Shown here one piece after another: positions 8,356 to 17,362 of a stretch of DNA of 64,000 nucleotides; the stretch's first letter is position 1, and every line of letters starts with the position of its first letter. Origin of the DNA: Actinomadura terrae (GTDB taxonomy: Bacteria; Actinomycetota; Actinomycetes; Streptosporangiales; Streptosporangiaceae); contig NZ_JAICDG010000008.1 in assembly GCF_022751215.1 (NCBI RefSeq), forward strand, positions 186,001-250,000, in the 5' to 3' direction. Below the pieces are notes generated by a model that was given only the letters and a program-made list of their open reading frames with translations, was not told the DNA's origin and ran no database searches. The position numbers and the translations under genes were made by a program.

Positions 8356-9489
8356 TCAGAAGTCGCCCTCGGCGACCTGCAACACGGTGAGACCAAGGTC
8401 CGCACGCCACATCCGCACGACCGACGCACGATCGTCCAGGACGGCCGTCACGGGCCCGACCGGTGCCACGAACCTCTCATAAAGGGCACGCTTGATGACC
8501 CGGTCGGGCCGATGGTCCCCGGCCGGACGCATCAGCAGCGCCTCGCCCGGAACACCGACATGCGCGGCGATCCACACGCCGGTCGCCGCGCGGCACTCCT
8601 CCGACCGGCCCGACAGGTAGATGATCCGGTGCCCGGCCGCGTCCAGCGCGCGGACGACCTCCACGATCGGCTCGTGCGGAACGTCCTCGCCGACGCGGGC
8701 CCAGTCATAGGGCGAGCGGACGTCCTCGGTCTCCTGCCGCAGAGCCACGGTCCCATCGAGATCGACCAGGTAGAGCCCCCGCGCGGCAGGCCGGGACAGA
8801 TGCGCGGCGCGGACGTCGTGCAGCCAGCTCTCGACACGGTCGCGGTCCGGTTCGTCCGGCAGCGGCGTGCGGGCGGCGGCGAAGTCGTCCTCGGCCCGCC
8901 CCAGTACCGCGCGGGCCTCGGCGAGGTCGCCCGCGGCGACACGCTCCCCGAAGCCGAGATACCACTCCGGATCGGAGAGCCGCACGTCCAGCTGCCCGGT
9001 CCGATACAAACCGAGCCCCTGGTGGACGAGCCGCGCGAGGTGACGGGCGTGCTTGGCGGTCCGCTTGCGGGTGTCGGCGCTGAAGGACCCGTCCCCGCGA
9101 GTCTCCATGCGCTTGAACTGCTGCGACGCGTATCCCAGATAGGCGTCCTTGACCCGCGCCGCGGAAAGAAAGGCCGCCCGAATTCCAATGAGCTGGTCGC
9201 CGAGAGCCGTACGCGCCTCGTACAGCTCGTCCGGCAACCACATCAACTCGGTCACGGTCGGATTCGCCTGAAGGCAGAGCGCGGCGAATTTCCCCGCCTC
9301 ATGAAAGGTCACATCGGGCTTGGTCGTGACCGTGGTCGCCGCACGCCCGGCGGGCGGGTTCAACCCATGGAACTCGACGGTCGGCGCCGCGTACACACCG
9401 AGCCGATCGATATCGGAACCGGGCCCCGCCAAACCATAGGCGGTGGACCCGACAATGCCCGACAGCAGCACGTTCGCAGGCTCGACCAT
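8356..9489 (-). CDS. RlaP-like nucleotidyltransferase fused to Pnkp-type phosphatase
   Basis: A 377-aa leftward protein; ATG 9489 starts directly before the first motif. Residues 1-215 form a DNA polymerase beta-type nucleotidyltransferase of the RNA-repair family (PF10127-like): GS at 14-15, then the DID metal pair at 26-28 in GPGSDIDRLGVY. Residues about 238-377 are a HAD phosphatase like the 3'-phosphatase of T4 polynucleotide kinase: nucleophile motif DLDGT (Asp243, Asp245), a SPYDW segment, IIYLSGRSEECR and a late LDDRASVV acidic motif. Such pairs process broken RNA ends before ligation. No RNA ligase or Hen1 gene is adjacent. Domain order is seen; RNA repair is inferred. Confidence 0.8.
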   Translation of the reverse strand: MVEPANVLLSGIVGSTAYGLAGPGSDIDRLGVYAAPTVEFHGLNPPAGRAATTVTTKPDVTFHEAGKFAALCLQANPTVTELMWLPDELYEARTALGDQLIGIRAAFLSAARVKDAYLGYASQQFKRMETRGDGSFSADTRKRTAKHARHLARLVHQGLGLYRTGQLDVRLSDPEWYLGFGERVAAGDLAEARAVLGRAEDDFAAARTPLPDEPDRDRVESWLHDVRAAHLSRPAARGLYLVDLDGTVALRQETEDVRSPYDWARVGEDVPHEPIVEVVRALDAAGHRIIYLSGRSEECRAATGVWIAAHVGVPGEALLMRPAGDHRPDRVIKRALYERFVAPVGPVTAVLDDRASVVRMWRADLGLTVLQVAEGDF

Positions 9490-9634
9490 GGCACCCCCGC
9501 ACGACACACACCGGTACACCACCGATCATGACATCCGGCCCCGCGAACGAGCACGACTTTTGGCAGGTATTGAACGTGTTGCTGAAGCCGGGCCGGGGAC
9601 GATCTCGGTGGTCGTTCACTCCAGGAGGTCTCCC

Positions 9635-10672
9635 ATGCGTCGCTCCCTGCCCGTGTCCGTCGGCCTCGCCGCGCTGGTCATCGGCCTGTCCGGCTCCCAA
9701 TTCGCCGCCGCGATGCCCGTCCGGGGAGCGCCGGCGTCGGATCTGCGCGGCGTCGTGCTGGCGGTCCACGGCGGAGCCGGGTCCGTGCCGCGCGGCAGCC
9801 TGACACCCGAAGAGGAAAAGGCCTACCGCGACGGCCTGACCAAGGCACTGCGAACCGGCTACGCGCTAATCAAGCAGAACAAACCGGTATTGGACGCGGT
9901 CGAGGCAGCCGTCAACGTCCTGGAGGACGACCCGAACTTCAATGCAGGCAAAGGTGCCGTGTTCAACGCCGACGCCGAACAGGAACTGGACGCCTCCATC
10001 ATGAACGGCCGTGACCTGCGTTCAGGCGCGGTGGCCGGCGTCCACCACACCAAGAACCCGATCTCGCTCGCCCGCCTGGTAATGGAGAAATCGCCGCACG
10101 TCTTCATGGCGGGCAAGGGCGCCGACGACTTCGCGCTCCGCAATGGCGTCCCGTACACCACCCAGGACTATTTCTGGACGCAGCGCCGCTGGGACCAGCT
10201 CATGGACGCCAAACACCCGAAACCCGGCGCGAAGGCCGAGACCGGCGGCACGGTCGGCGCCATCGCTCTCGACCGCTCGCACAACGTCGCCGCCGCCACC
10301 TCGACGGGCGGACTCACCAACAAGCAGCCCGGCCGGGTGGGCGACTCCCCGGTCATCGGCGCCGGAACGTACGCCGACAACCGCACCGTGGCCATCTCGT
10401 CCACCGGCACAGGCGAAGCCTTCATCCGCACCGTCGCCGCGCACGACATTTCCGCGCTCATGCAATACGCGCACCTACCCGTGACCAAGGCCGCCGCGAC
10501 CGTCGTCAACGAAAAGGTCCCCGCCCTAGGCGCGACCGGCGGCGTCATAGCCCTCGACACCAGGGGAAACCTCGCCACCCCGCACAGCACCAAGGGCATC
10601 ATCAACGGCTACGTCACCGCGGACGGCAAGATCACAACAAGACTCTACGACGACGAAACCCCCACCTCCTAA
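9635..10672 (+). CDS. Secreted isoaspartyl peptidase / type 2 L-asparaginase
   Basis: A 345-aa Ntn-hydrolase. ATG 9635 follows a perfect AGGAGG. Residues 1-26 are a signal peptide, so the enzyme acts outside the membrane. The mature part starts with VLAVHGGAGSVPRGSL and contains NFNAGKGAVFN, both typical of the family. Thr206 in GGTVGAIAL is the expected autocatalytic cleavage site and new N-terminal nucleophile; TSTGGLTNKQPGRVGDSP forms the substrate pocket. The family hydrolyses isoaspartyl dipeptides and asparagine. The gene stands alone, with a CRISPR mini-array just downstream. Confidence 0.93.
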   Translation: MRRSLPVSVGLAALVIGLSGSQFAAAMPVRGAPASDLRGVVLAVHGGAGSVPRGSLTPEEEKAYRDGLTKALRTGYALIKQNKPVLDAVEAAVNVLEDDPNFNAGKGAVFNADAEQELDASIMNGRDLRSGAVAGVHHTKNPISLARLVMEKSPHVFMAGKGADDFALRNGVPYTTQDYFWTQRRWDQLMDAKHPKPGAKAETGGTVGAIALDRSHNVAAATSTGGLTNKQPGRVGDSPVIGAGTYADNRTVAISSTGTGEAFIRTVAAHDISALMQYAHLPVTKAAATVVNEKVPALGATGGVIALDTRGNLATPHSTKGIINGYVTADGKITTRLYDDETPTS

Positions 10673-10719
10673 CACCGGACTCTCGTTCAGCTGGTACCAC
10701 CAACGCCAGCCGAGGGGCG

Positions 10720-10817
10720 TATTACAACCCCGGTGGGGGCGATGAGGACCGGGTGTCCCGGCCCCCACGCATGTCCGCGTGGTCAGGGTTGCGAACCCCG
10801 GTAGGGGCGATGAGGAC
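10720..10817 (-). CRISPR. CRISPR mini-array 1: two repeats, one spacer
   Basis: Read on the minus strand, a full repeat at 10788-10817 begins GTCCTCATCGCCCC and ends GGGGTTCGCAAC. It is followed by a 38-nt spacer (10750-10787) and a terminal repeat at 10720-10749 that is degenerate at its far end. The repeat is the same family as in the array at 56676-57029 (30 nt, with a weak CCCC/GGGG hairpin). The leader lies on the right side (10818-10931). The spacer contains an inverted repeat (CCACGC-N6-GCGTGG). A one-spacer array beside the cas operon suggests loss of spacers or little acquisition. Confidence 0.85.
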
Positions 10818-10931
10818 CCCAGGGTAAAGGTGCAGGTCTGGGGAGGGAAGAGGGGGACGTCGGACGTGGATTTTTCAGCGATCCGTCGGTTGTGCTGTCG
10901 AGCCCGGCGTGTCGCTGAAAAGTCTTGATCG
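10818..10931 (-). promoter_or_regulatory. CRISPR leader of array 1
   Basis: On the minus strand this ~114-bp segment aligns along its whole length with the leader at 56562-56675. Shared blocks are TTTTCAGCGACACGCCGGGC, CAACCG, CGCTGAAAAATCC, CCTCTTCCC and CTTTACC, ending TGGG against the first repeat. TTTTCAGCG and CGCTGAAAA form an inverted repeat about 30 nt apart. Expected roles are array transcription and spacer integration; the inverted repeat could bind a host factor or regulator. Confidence 0.8.
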
Positions 10932-11091
10932 ACTTTGTGTCGGGGCGCAGTGTCCACGACCAGTGCGGGACGAGTCGGGGGGCGGGATCACCCCTGCGGG
11001 TGAGCGTTCCCGTCCTGTGGGGGAGGTCGTCGGGAGTTGCGGGTCGCGAGTATCTAGAGGTCAGCCTGCATCTGATGTCGAGGAGCCCTAG

Positions 11092-11643
11092 ATGGCCACC
11101 TTCGCTGTTCCGGTTCGGCGATCTGCCTTCGGCACGGTGCCGGGGGTACCCGGCTGGGCCCGTTGGGCCGCGCACATCGCCGCACTCGCGGCGCTTCCTT
11201 CGGGGCTGTGGCGGTTGCCGATGGCCTGGGGCAACCCGATGGGCTTCGAAAAGTCTTTCATGGACGACCTCCATACGCCCGGCTGGGGCTCGGCGTACGT
11301 GGTCGGGTTGAGCTTGGTCGCGGAACTGTTCGCCCTGCTGACCCTGGGATTGATCCAACCTTGGGGTGAGCGGTTCCCCCAAGGGATGCCATGGATCGGC
11401 GGCCGCCCCATCCTCGTGAAGCCCGTAGTTATCGCCGCTATGACGGGTGCGGCGCTGGTGGCGCTGTACAACGTCGGCTACCTCTACACGGCTATCAAGA
11501 ACCCGGCGGGCAGCCCCACCGGCGCGGACCTGTGGTTCATGCACGCCTGTTACGCACCAATGCTCGCATGGCCTCCCCTGCTGGCCGCCGTAACAATCCA
11601 TTACAAGCGCCGCCGCAGCTGCGACCCCTCGCAGGGACGATGA
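11092..11643 (+). CDS. Hypothetical four-helix membrane protein
   Basis: A 183-aa protein with GAGGAG ahead of its ATG. Four hydrophobic segments are visible at about residues 25-42, 70-90, 107-127 and 148-168, the last ended by a basic tail (HYKRRRS). A GLWRLPMAWGNPMGF motif after the first helix is the most distinctive part. There are no catalytic motifs. It lies between CRISPR leader 1 and the convergent unknown gene 11690-12742, but resembles ordinary actinomycete membrane proteins, so a CRISPR link is not supported beyond proximity. Confidence 0.75.
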   Translation: MATFAVPVRRSAFGTVPGVPGWARWAAHIAALAALPSGLWRLPMAWGNPMGFEKSFMDDLHTPGWGSAYVVGLSLVAELFALLTLGLIQPWGERFPQGMPWIGGRPILVKPVVIAAMTGAALVALYNVGYLYTAIKNPAGSPTGADLWFMHACYAPMLAWPPLLAAVTIHYKRRRSCDPSQGR

Positions 11644-11689
11644 GAGGCCATAGACGTCGCGAGATGTGGAGAAACCGCATGCGGGGTGC

Positions 11690-12742
11690 TCATCGGACGG
11701 ACGTTTCGGCGGATTCTGCGACTCGATCCGTCCAATCTACGCCTGCCGTGGCCACCAGAACGGCGAGGCGGCGCACCATTCGTCCGGCCAGTTCTGGTGC
11801 GATGCCCAAGTCCTGGGTTGCCACGGCGACCGGGTCGGCGGGGCGTCCAATACCTATCTCGCATACGGCGGTGGCGACCTTTCGATACGTTTTGCGGCGC
11901 GTCGCGTGCGGGTCGGGCTCGTTCACGCGGGACGTGAGCAGGCGGGCCAGGGTCGCGCGGGCGTGGTCTTGTCCCGCCGGGCCGTCCGGCGGGGCGGCCG
12001 GGAGTTCGAGGCCCACCGGCGCTTCGATGTTGGCGGTGAAGAACCCCGGGTTGGCCGTGCGCAATGCGGACAGTGCCCTCCCCAACCGCCGGGACGCCTC
12101 CGTTCGCGTCAACCCGTGGCGCTCCCGTATGTCGTCCGGCACCTGGAATGGGTCGGGAACCCTGCGTCGTATGCGCAACACCGCCACGATGAGCATTTCC
12201 AGGCCGGCGGGATCTTCGCGCAGCGAAGCGGCCCAGGCCGCTTGGCGCAGGTCCCGATCTGGACGCGCCGAGGCGCCCCGGCGCACCGCGTCCGCGCGCC
12301 TTGTCTGCTCCTCCAGATGGCGCAACGGATAGTGGACGAGTTGCGCCCGTGCGGCCCGCAGCCACGCGGGTTCGACGATGTTCCCCGTTTCCCGAAGCCT
12401 CGGCGCCCAGGAGATGGAGTCCTCCTCTTTCGCGTCGGGTGACAACAGGTGTTCGCACACCAGGGCCATTTCTCGGACGGGTTGCCCCGCGCGAGTCACC
12501 GGCACTTCCTTGCTCAGCGCGGTCCGCAGCCGCTTGCAGCCGTCCATGAGCAGGTCGTCGACCGTCGCCTCGCAGTCGGCGCACCACCGCGAGCCGGTCG
12601 GCGCGCCGCAGGGACGGCCGGCGTGCCTCGCCCGGAGCAGCGGTCCGCGCGCGGCCACGCGCAACGCCGGGGAGACGAAGGCGTGGAACGCGTGGAACGC
12701 GATGTCGCCGTCAGGGTGGGTCAGGTGGGAGAGGGGCCGCAC
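11690..12742 (-). CDS. Unknown protein downstream of type III-D operon
   Basis: A 350-aa leftward protein from GTG 12742 with AGGAGG ideally spaced. The N-terminus contains His-rich IAFHAFHAFV and a WCADCEAT motif with Cys-x2-Cys plus further cysteines (RPCGAP, DGCKRL), which may bind metal. Residues 170-240 are helical (AGLEMLIVAVLRIRRR and RHGLTRTEASRRLGRAL) and resemble helix-turn-helix modules; the C-terminus has a second such region (GIGRPADPVAVATQDLGIA). It follows the double-CARF-like gene by 191 bp in the same direction, probably as the last gene of the type III operon or a separate unit. I do not recognise the family; regulator or effector are both possible. Confidence 0.7.
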   Translation of the reverse strand: MRPLSHLTHPDGDIAFHAFHAFVSPALRVAARGPLLRARHAGRPCGAPTGSRWCADCEATVDDLLMDGCKRLRTALSKEVPVTRAGQPVREMALVCEHLLSPDAKEEDSISWAPRLRETGNIVEPAWLRAARAQLVHYPLRHLEEQTRRADAVRRGASARPDRDLRQAAWAASLREDPAGLEMLIVAVLRIRRRVPDPFQVPDDIRERHGLTRTEASRRLGRALSALRTANPGFFTANIEAPVGLELPAAPPDGPAGQDHARATLARLLTSRVNEPDPHATRRKTYRKVATAVCEIGIGRPADPVAVATQDLGIAPELAGRMVRRLAVLVATAGVDWTDRVAESAETSVR

Positions 12743-12933
12743 GGAACCTCCTGAGGTAGTCCGAACAGACCGGTCGTCCCACGGGAAATGAAATCCGGGG
12801 ATCGGTCCGGTCTTCCTCAGGAGGCGCAGGGGCCTCGAAAACGCTCTTCGGCCGCAGCCGTCGAACGGTCACCAGTATCGGAGTGACCCTCCGCTCACGT
12901 CAAGCGGCTTGCGAGAACCGGTGCCGTCCGTGG

Positions 12934-15240
12934 TCACCGGGCCTCCTTCCCCAGGTGTTCGAGCTGGGGAAGGAGGCGTGTGTAGTGGGGGACGAGCGGC
13001 AGGCTCGGGTAGTCCTGGTGACTACGCGGCCGGCTGAGGGCGTCGATGGCTCCGCGCAGCTCTTTGAGGACCGCCCCCGGATCGGGTGGTCTCCTCGACG
13101 GTTTCCGCACGCCGTGGCCGAGCTGCTCTTCGCGGAGCCTGTCGAGCAGGTGGGCATAGGGAGTCTCGTTTCGGTAGGCGTTCAGCCTTGCGAGCGGTGC
13201 GAATTGCCGCCTCATGGATTTCCATGCGTCCCAGTCGAAGAGACCCGGACGGAGCACTTCCACGGCTGTGTAGCAAGCCCGCCACGGCTCGTCCGCCAGG
13301 ACGTGGGCGATCAGTTCGAGGCGTCGGCAGGCCATTTCGCGGCGGGTGTCCACGCTTGTCGTCGGCTCCGCGTGGCCGTACAGGTTGCGATGGAGCCGGG
13401 CGGCGGTGTCGCGGGCGCTGGAGAGGGCCGGTGAGCCGGTGTCGAGCAGTTGCCAGGCGGTGCGGGTGTCGAGTCGGCGGACGGCCGATGAGGCGAGCCG
13501 GGCGAGGCGGGCGTCCATTCCGAGGCGGCACAGGGCGAGGCCGGCCTCGTTGAGGACGGTGCGCAGTGCCCGGTCGCGGCCGAGTTCGGCGACGCGCAGC
13601 GGGCATGCGGCTTTCAGGGACCATTGGACGCCTGCGGCGACCATTCCATTGACCGTGACCGGTTTTCCAGAATTGATGACGAGTAAAACCTCGTCCACGT
13701 CCCGGAGGCTGGTCGAGCCGTACCGGCCGGTCGGCTCGGCCTCACCCAGTGCGGTGAGGAGCGCGGCGTTTATCGCGGCGGCATCGCCCGGGTCGGTGGA
13801 GAAGGGACCGAGGACGGCGGCGTCGAGGCTGCCGGCGGGGGCGGTGGCGCGGGCGAGCGTCACCCAGGAGCGGGCACGCTCCATCGTCTCCTCGCTGGCC
13901 AGCAGGCGCAGCCTGACCCGGCCGGGGCGGGCGAGGGTGCCGCAGCGCTCGGACGCCCAGTTCATGACCCTGTGGACGGCCGCGTGTCCACCCTTGTCGG
14001 CCGGGTCATTCTCGGGGGTCATTCCGACGCACATCAGGACGAGGACATCGCCGGTTCCGAGGACGGGCCATACCGCCATGTCGCGCTGTTTCACCAGGCC
14101 AGGAACTGGGTCGCCCTTCTCCCACTGGTCGGCGTTCGCGAGCAGTGAGCCGGGCAGGCGGCGGGCTCCGGGTGGGGCGAGGTGTGCTTTGTGGTTGGCG
14201 CTCTCCTCGAAGAGGCCGATGAATTGGTCGTCGCCCACCAGCGCCGCGTGGTGTGCCCGGGGGATGGGTGAGAGCCGGTAACGAGCTTCCTTGATGAGGC
14301 CGGCGCCGCCGCGGAATTCCGGGTCGCTCAGTTTCTTCGCGAGATCTGCCAGCAGCCGTCGCGCCGATACGGGGACCGCGGCGTCCTCTTTGCGGGACGG
14401 TTTGCTGATCCGCTGGGTGAACCAGGTGCGGAGCAGGGCGTGGTCGATGGCCTCGCCCCGCGCGAGTCGTTCGTAGAAGGCGGCCTGGACGGTCGGCCAG
14501 AGTTCGCGAAATTTGTCGAGTGTTCCCTGGGTGAGGGCGGGGTTGGGGGTGGCGGCCTCGGCGAGGCTGATGTCGGCACGCTGGCGGGCGGCGAGCAGTT
14601 GCCAGAGGTCCGCGTTCGGTGGGTCGACGGTGGCGAGTTCGTCCCAGAAGCGATGCCGGAGCAGCCAGTTCCTCAGGGTGTCATGCGGGTCGATCAGGTC
14701 GCGAAGGCGATAGGCGGCGGACGGCTCGTCGACCGGCAGCAGGGTCATCTGCACGCCGGTCTCGATGCCGGCGAGCAGGACACCGGCGCCGAGGGCATAG
14801 GAGCCGGCCCCGGATGTCAGCAGGCATTCGCGGGGGGCGAGCGCCGTGAGCACGGGTTTCAGGGAATCGACGCCGTGTCGGACGGTGGGCTCGGCGACCT
14901 GGACGATGTGGAGCTTGTCGCGTGCGAATGTGCGGCCGCAGAGCCCGTTCGGGGAGCACAGCAGTTCCTTCATGTGCTGCGCGTGCTCCGCGAAAGGGCG
15001 CCGCGAGAAATTGTTGGTGTTCGTCGTCGCGATGATGAGCAGCCCGCCGATGTCGGTGCCGGTCTCGGTGAGGCCGTCGAAGACCTTGTGCAGGGGCCGT
15101 CGATCGCCCGGACTTCCGTGGAAGTCGATCGGGCCCGGGGACGTCGCGAGCGGGCGCTGGCCGAGGTCGCCGCCGCCGATCGGGTGGATCAGCAGCGGCG
15201 CCGCGTCCGGGTCAGGGCTGCTCTTCGTCGTAGACGACAA
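12934..15240 (-). CDS. Large protein with two predicted CARF-like domains
   Basis: A 768-aa leftward protein starting at TTG 15240 with GAGGAAG 6 bp upstream; it overlaps the RAMP gene before it by 29 bp, so it belongs to the cas operon. Residues about 60-190 have a Rossmann-like layout with GGLLIIATTNTNN early and TSGAGSYALGAGVLLAGIET later, matching the nucleotide-loop pattern of CARF domains. A second such region spans about 400-590: DVLVLMCVGMTPEN, RVRLRLLASEETMERA, then DEVLLVINSGKPVTVNGMVA. The rest is helical with no HEPN (R-x4-6-H), nuclease or protease motif I can identify. A cyclic-oligoadenylate sensor or ring nuclease is inferred; fold prediction is needed to confirm. Confidence 0.7.
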   Translation of the reverse strand: MSSTTKSSPDPDAAPLLIHPIGGGDLGQRPLATSPGPIDFHGSPGDRRPLHKVFDGLTETGTDIGGLLIIATTNTNNFSRRPFAEHAQHMKELLCSPNGLCGRTFARDKLHIVQVAEPTVRHGVDSLKPVLTALAPRECLLTSGAGSYALGAGVLLAGIETGVQMTLLPVDEPSAAYRLRDLIDPHDTLRNWLLRHRFWDELATVDPPNADLWQLLAARQRADISLAEAATPNPALTQGTLDKFRELWPTVQAAFYERLARGEAIDHALLRTWFTQRISKPSRKEDAAVPVSARRLLADLAKKLSDPEFRGGAGLIKEARYRLSPIPRAHHAALVGDDQFIGLFEESANHKAHLAPPGARRLPGSLLANADQWEKGDPVPGLVKQRDMAVWPVLGTGDVLVLMCVGMTPENDPADKGGHAAVHRVMNWASERCGTLARPGRVRLRLLASEETMERARSWVTLARATAPAGSLDAAVLGPFSTDPGDAAAINAALLTALGEAEPTGRYGSTSLRDVDEVLLVINSGKPVTVNGMVAAGVQWSLKAACPLRVAELGRDRALRTVLNEAGLALCRLGMDARLARLASSAVRRLDTRTAWQLLDTGSPALSSARDTAARLHRNLYGHAEPTTSVDTRREMACRRLELIAHVLADEPWRACYTAVEVLRPGLFDWDAWKSMRRQFAPLARLNAYRNETPYAHLLDRLREEQLGHGVRKPSRRPPDPGAVLKELRGAIDALSRPRSHQDYPSLPLVPHYTRLLPQLEHLGKEAR

Positions 15241-17362
15241 GTTCGCTTCCTCGGGAGGCGTCGGCGGACGGGAGGGAACGGCCTCGGCCCGGTGCGACGT
15301 CTCTGCCCTGGAGTTTCTCGTTGGCGGTGAACCAGGCGTACGACTCCCCGGCTGGGTTCGGGGGCGTACGCCGCGCCCGCATGCCCTTGGGGCGGGCGCG
15401 GGGATAGTGGACGGGGAGGTCGTGTTTGCCCCGCGCTGCGGCGCGGAAGGCGCTTTCGATCGCGGCGAATCCCGGCTGGTTGCTTGCTTCCTGAACGAAC
15501 GCCTGGATGCAGGTGGTCACCGTGGCTTCCGCGGAGGAGCCGGGAAGCTCCCCCATGAGGTCGCGATAGTACTCCGACCATTGCGCGCCGGTGTGGAGTT
15601 CCGTTTCCTTCAGATCCAGGGAGAGGTGGACGCTGCCGAAGCCGAGCGGCTTGCCGAGGCCGAGCCGGTGGTGATGGTCGTCGCCGAGCGTCAGCAGCCA
15701 CAGCAGCGCCCCGAGTTCGACTTCGGGAATGTCGCGGACGCCGATGCTGAAGGTGAACTCGGTGTCTCTGGCGATCCAGCCGCGCACGGAGCGGTTCTGC
15801 TTGTCGCGCTGCGGCTCGCCGGTCGTCTGGAATGCCGTCCTGTCATCGGTGAGGCGCTCGTCGGCGACCGCGTTCGGCCGCCGGTACTCCCGGTACAGGT
15901 CGTTGTCGACCGGCTGCTGGGTGGGGTCGCCTTTCGATGCGGACGGCTGGGTCCAGTAGGAGGCGCTCGCCGCCGCACGCCGGTGATGCCAATAGATCTT
16001 GCGTCCCCGGAGGGCGCGGTCGGGGTCGCGGTGCACGTCGTTCTTGGGTATGCCGTCCTTGATCGGACGGTTCGGTTCGGCGGCGCTCTCGGAAAGGTAG
16101 AAGCGACTCTGTGTGGGTTTGGGCTGGGCGAGAATCGCCAGCGGCAGCCCTTTTCCGGAGAACCGTTCGACGGCCTTTTCAGCGGCGGTGACGCAGGTGA
16201 TGTTGTTGACGCGCACCCGGCCCCGGTACGCGGCCGGGCGGGTACCGGAACCCTCCTGCGCGACCCAGCCGAACACGCGGTCGGCCGGGGACAGATCGCG
16301 GTAGGAGGCGGCGGGCTCCACCTTCGGCGGAACCAGTTCGGCCGGGCTCGCGATGGCGAGATCACGCGGGATCATGACCGGATACAGCGCCTCGATGCGT
16401 CCGTTCTTCTTGTACGCCCAGCAAAAGGTCTCCGGTGTGAGCTTGCGCCGCTCCTCGCTCTTCCGGTGAGGGCTGATTTCGAGTTCGCCACCGGATTCGA
16501 TGTCCTGCTCGTGTCGGCGATAATGGTCCATGAGAGCTTCCCAGCGCTCGCGGAGTTCGTCGGTCAGCGGGGCGGGCTTGGACCTTCCCCTGACAAAGAC
16601 CCGCTCATCGTGCTTCTTCTCCGCGTTCTGACCGGTGATGAAGGCGAATCCCTCCTCCCATCCCTTGCCGGTCCTGATCTCGGAGTCCAACCTGAACTCG
16701 GTGCCTTCCTTGGTCGTCTTCACCCACACGCGTTCACCGTGTTCCGGAGGCGGAATCGTGGCCGCCTTGGGGTAGGAAGGAAATTTGACGGCCTCCCAGA
16801 ACTCGAGTGATTTCCCGTCCGCGCTGACGCGGACGGGATACATGTGGCGCGCGTCGTCGGCGACGCGCCGCCAGCCGAGCGGGTCGTCGTGGCCGTTGAA
16901 CACGCCGAACCGGCTGTTGGTGATCGCCTCGTAGGCGGCGCGCAGCATTCCCTTGAGCGCGGTCGCCGGGAGGTGAGGGCGGCCGTCGCGCAGCAGCACC
17001 GGGTAGGTGAGGTGTCCCTCTTCGTCGCCCGGCGCGTTGTAGGCGCGGGCGGTGTCGAGCAGCAGCAGCGGCGTCCGGACGATGAGTCGGACGCCGATCG
17101 TCCCCGTCCAGTTCTCCTCGTGCAGCCGGTCGGCGCCGTGCGGAACGGTGTCGGCGAAGGCACCCGTCATACCCTCGCGCGAGAAGGCGGGAACGAAGGT
17201 GTACGGGTTGAGGAACGCCTCTTGACGGCCGTTCCCTGAGCCACGCGGCGGGGGTTTGCGGGACGGAGCGGATTTCGGCTTCGGCGTCCGCGCTGCTTTC
17301 TCGGTAGCGAACTTGTTACGGAAGAGGATGTCACTGGGCTTGGGCGGCTTGTTCCCGGTCAT
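15212..17362 (-). CDS. TIGR03986-type CRISPR RAMP protein
   Basis: A 716-aa leftward protein from ATG 17362, preceded by GGGAGA. Residues 1-50 are basic and Pro-rich. A RAMP (Cas7-like) core begins with WTGTIGVRLIVRTPLLL, followed by HLPATALKGMLRAAYEA, the helix that in this family follows the substrate loop. The last third has LGLGKPLGFGSVHLSLDL, the Gly-rich RAMP loop. Size and arrangement match the TIGR03986 family of type III systems, which supplies a backbone subunit to the crRNA complex. Its start overlaps the end of csx19 by 32 bp; the CARF-like gene follows. Assignment rests on motifs and context. Confidence 0.85.
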   Translation of the reverse strand: MTGNKPPKPSDILFRNKFATEKAARTPKPKSAPSRKPPPRGSGNGRQEAFLNPYTFVPAFSREGMTGAFADTVPHGADRLHEENWTGTIGVRLIVRTPLLLLDTARAYNAPGDEEGHLTYPVLLRDGRPHLPATALKGMLRAAYEAITNSRFGVFNGHDDPLGWRRVADDARHMYPVRVSADGKSLEFWEAVKFPSYPKAATIPPPEHGERVWVKTTKEGTEFRLDSEIRTGKGWEEGFAFITGQNAEKKHDERVFVRGRSKPAPLTDELRERWEALMDHYRRHEQDIESGGELEISPHRKSEERRKLTPETFCWAYKKNGRIEALYPVMIPRDLAIASPAELVPPKVEPAASYRDLSPADRVFGWVAQEGSGTRPAAYRGRVRVNNITCVTAAEKAVERFSGKGLPLAILAQPKPTQSRFYLSESAAEPNRPIKDGIPKNDVHRDPDRALRGRKIYWHHRRAAASASYWTQPSASKGDPTQQPVDNDLYREYRRPNAVADERLTDDRTAFQTTGEPQRDKQNRSVRGWIARDTEFTFSIGVRDIPEVELGALLWLLTLGDDHHHRLGLGKPLGFGSVHLSLDLKETELHTGAQWSEYYRDLMGELPGSSAEATVTTCIQAFVQEASNQPGFAAIESAFRAAARGKHDLPVHYPRARPKGMRARRTPPNPAGESYAWFTANEKLQGRDVAPGRGRSLPSADASRGSELVVYDEEQP

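Noticed and set aside
10783..11601. 272-aa leftward open frame across CRISPR leader 1
   Set aside because: It runs through the repeat and leader shared with array 2, which are non-coding, and is antisense to a better supported membrane protein gene.
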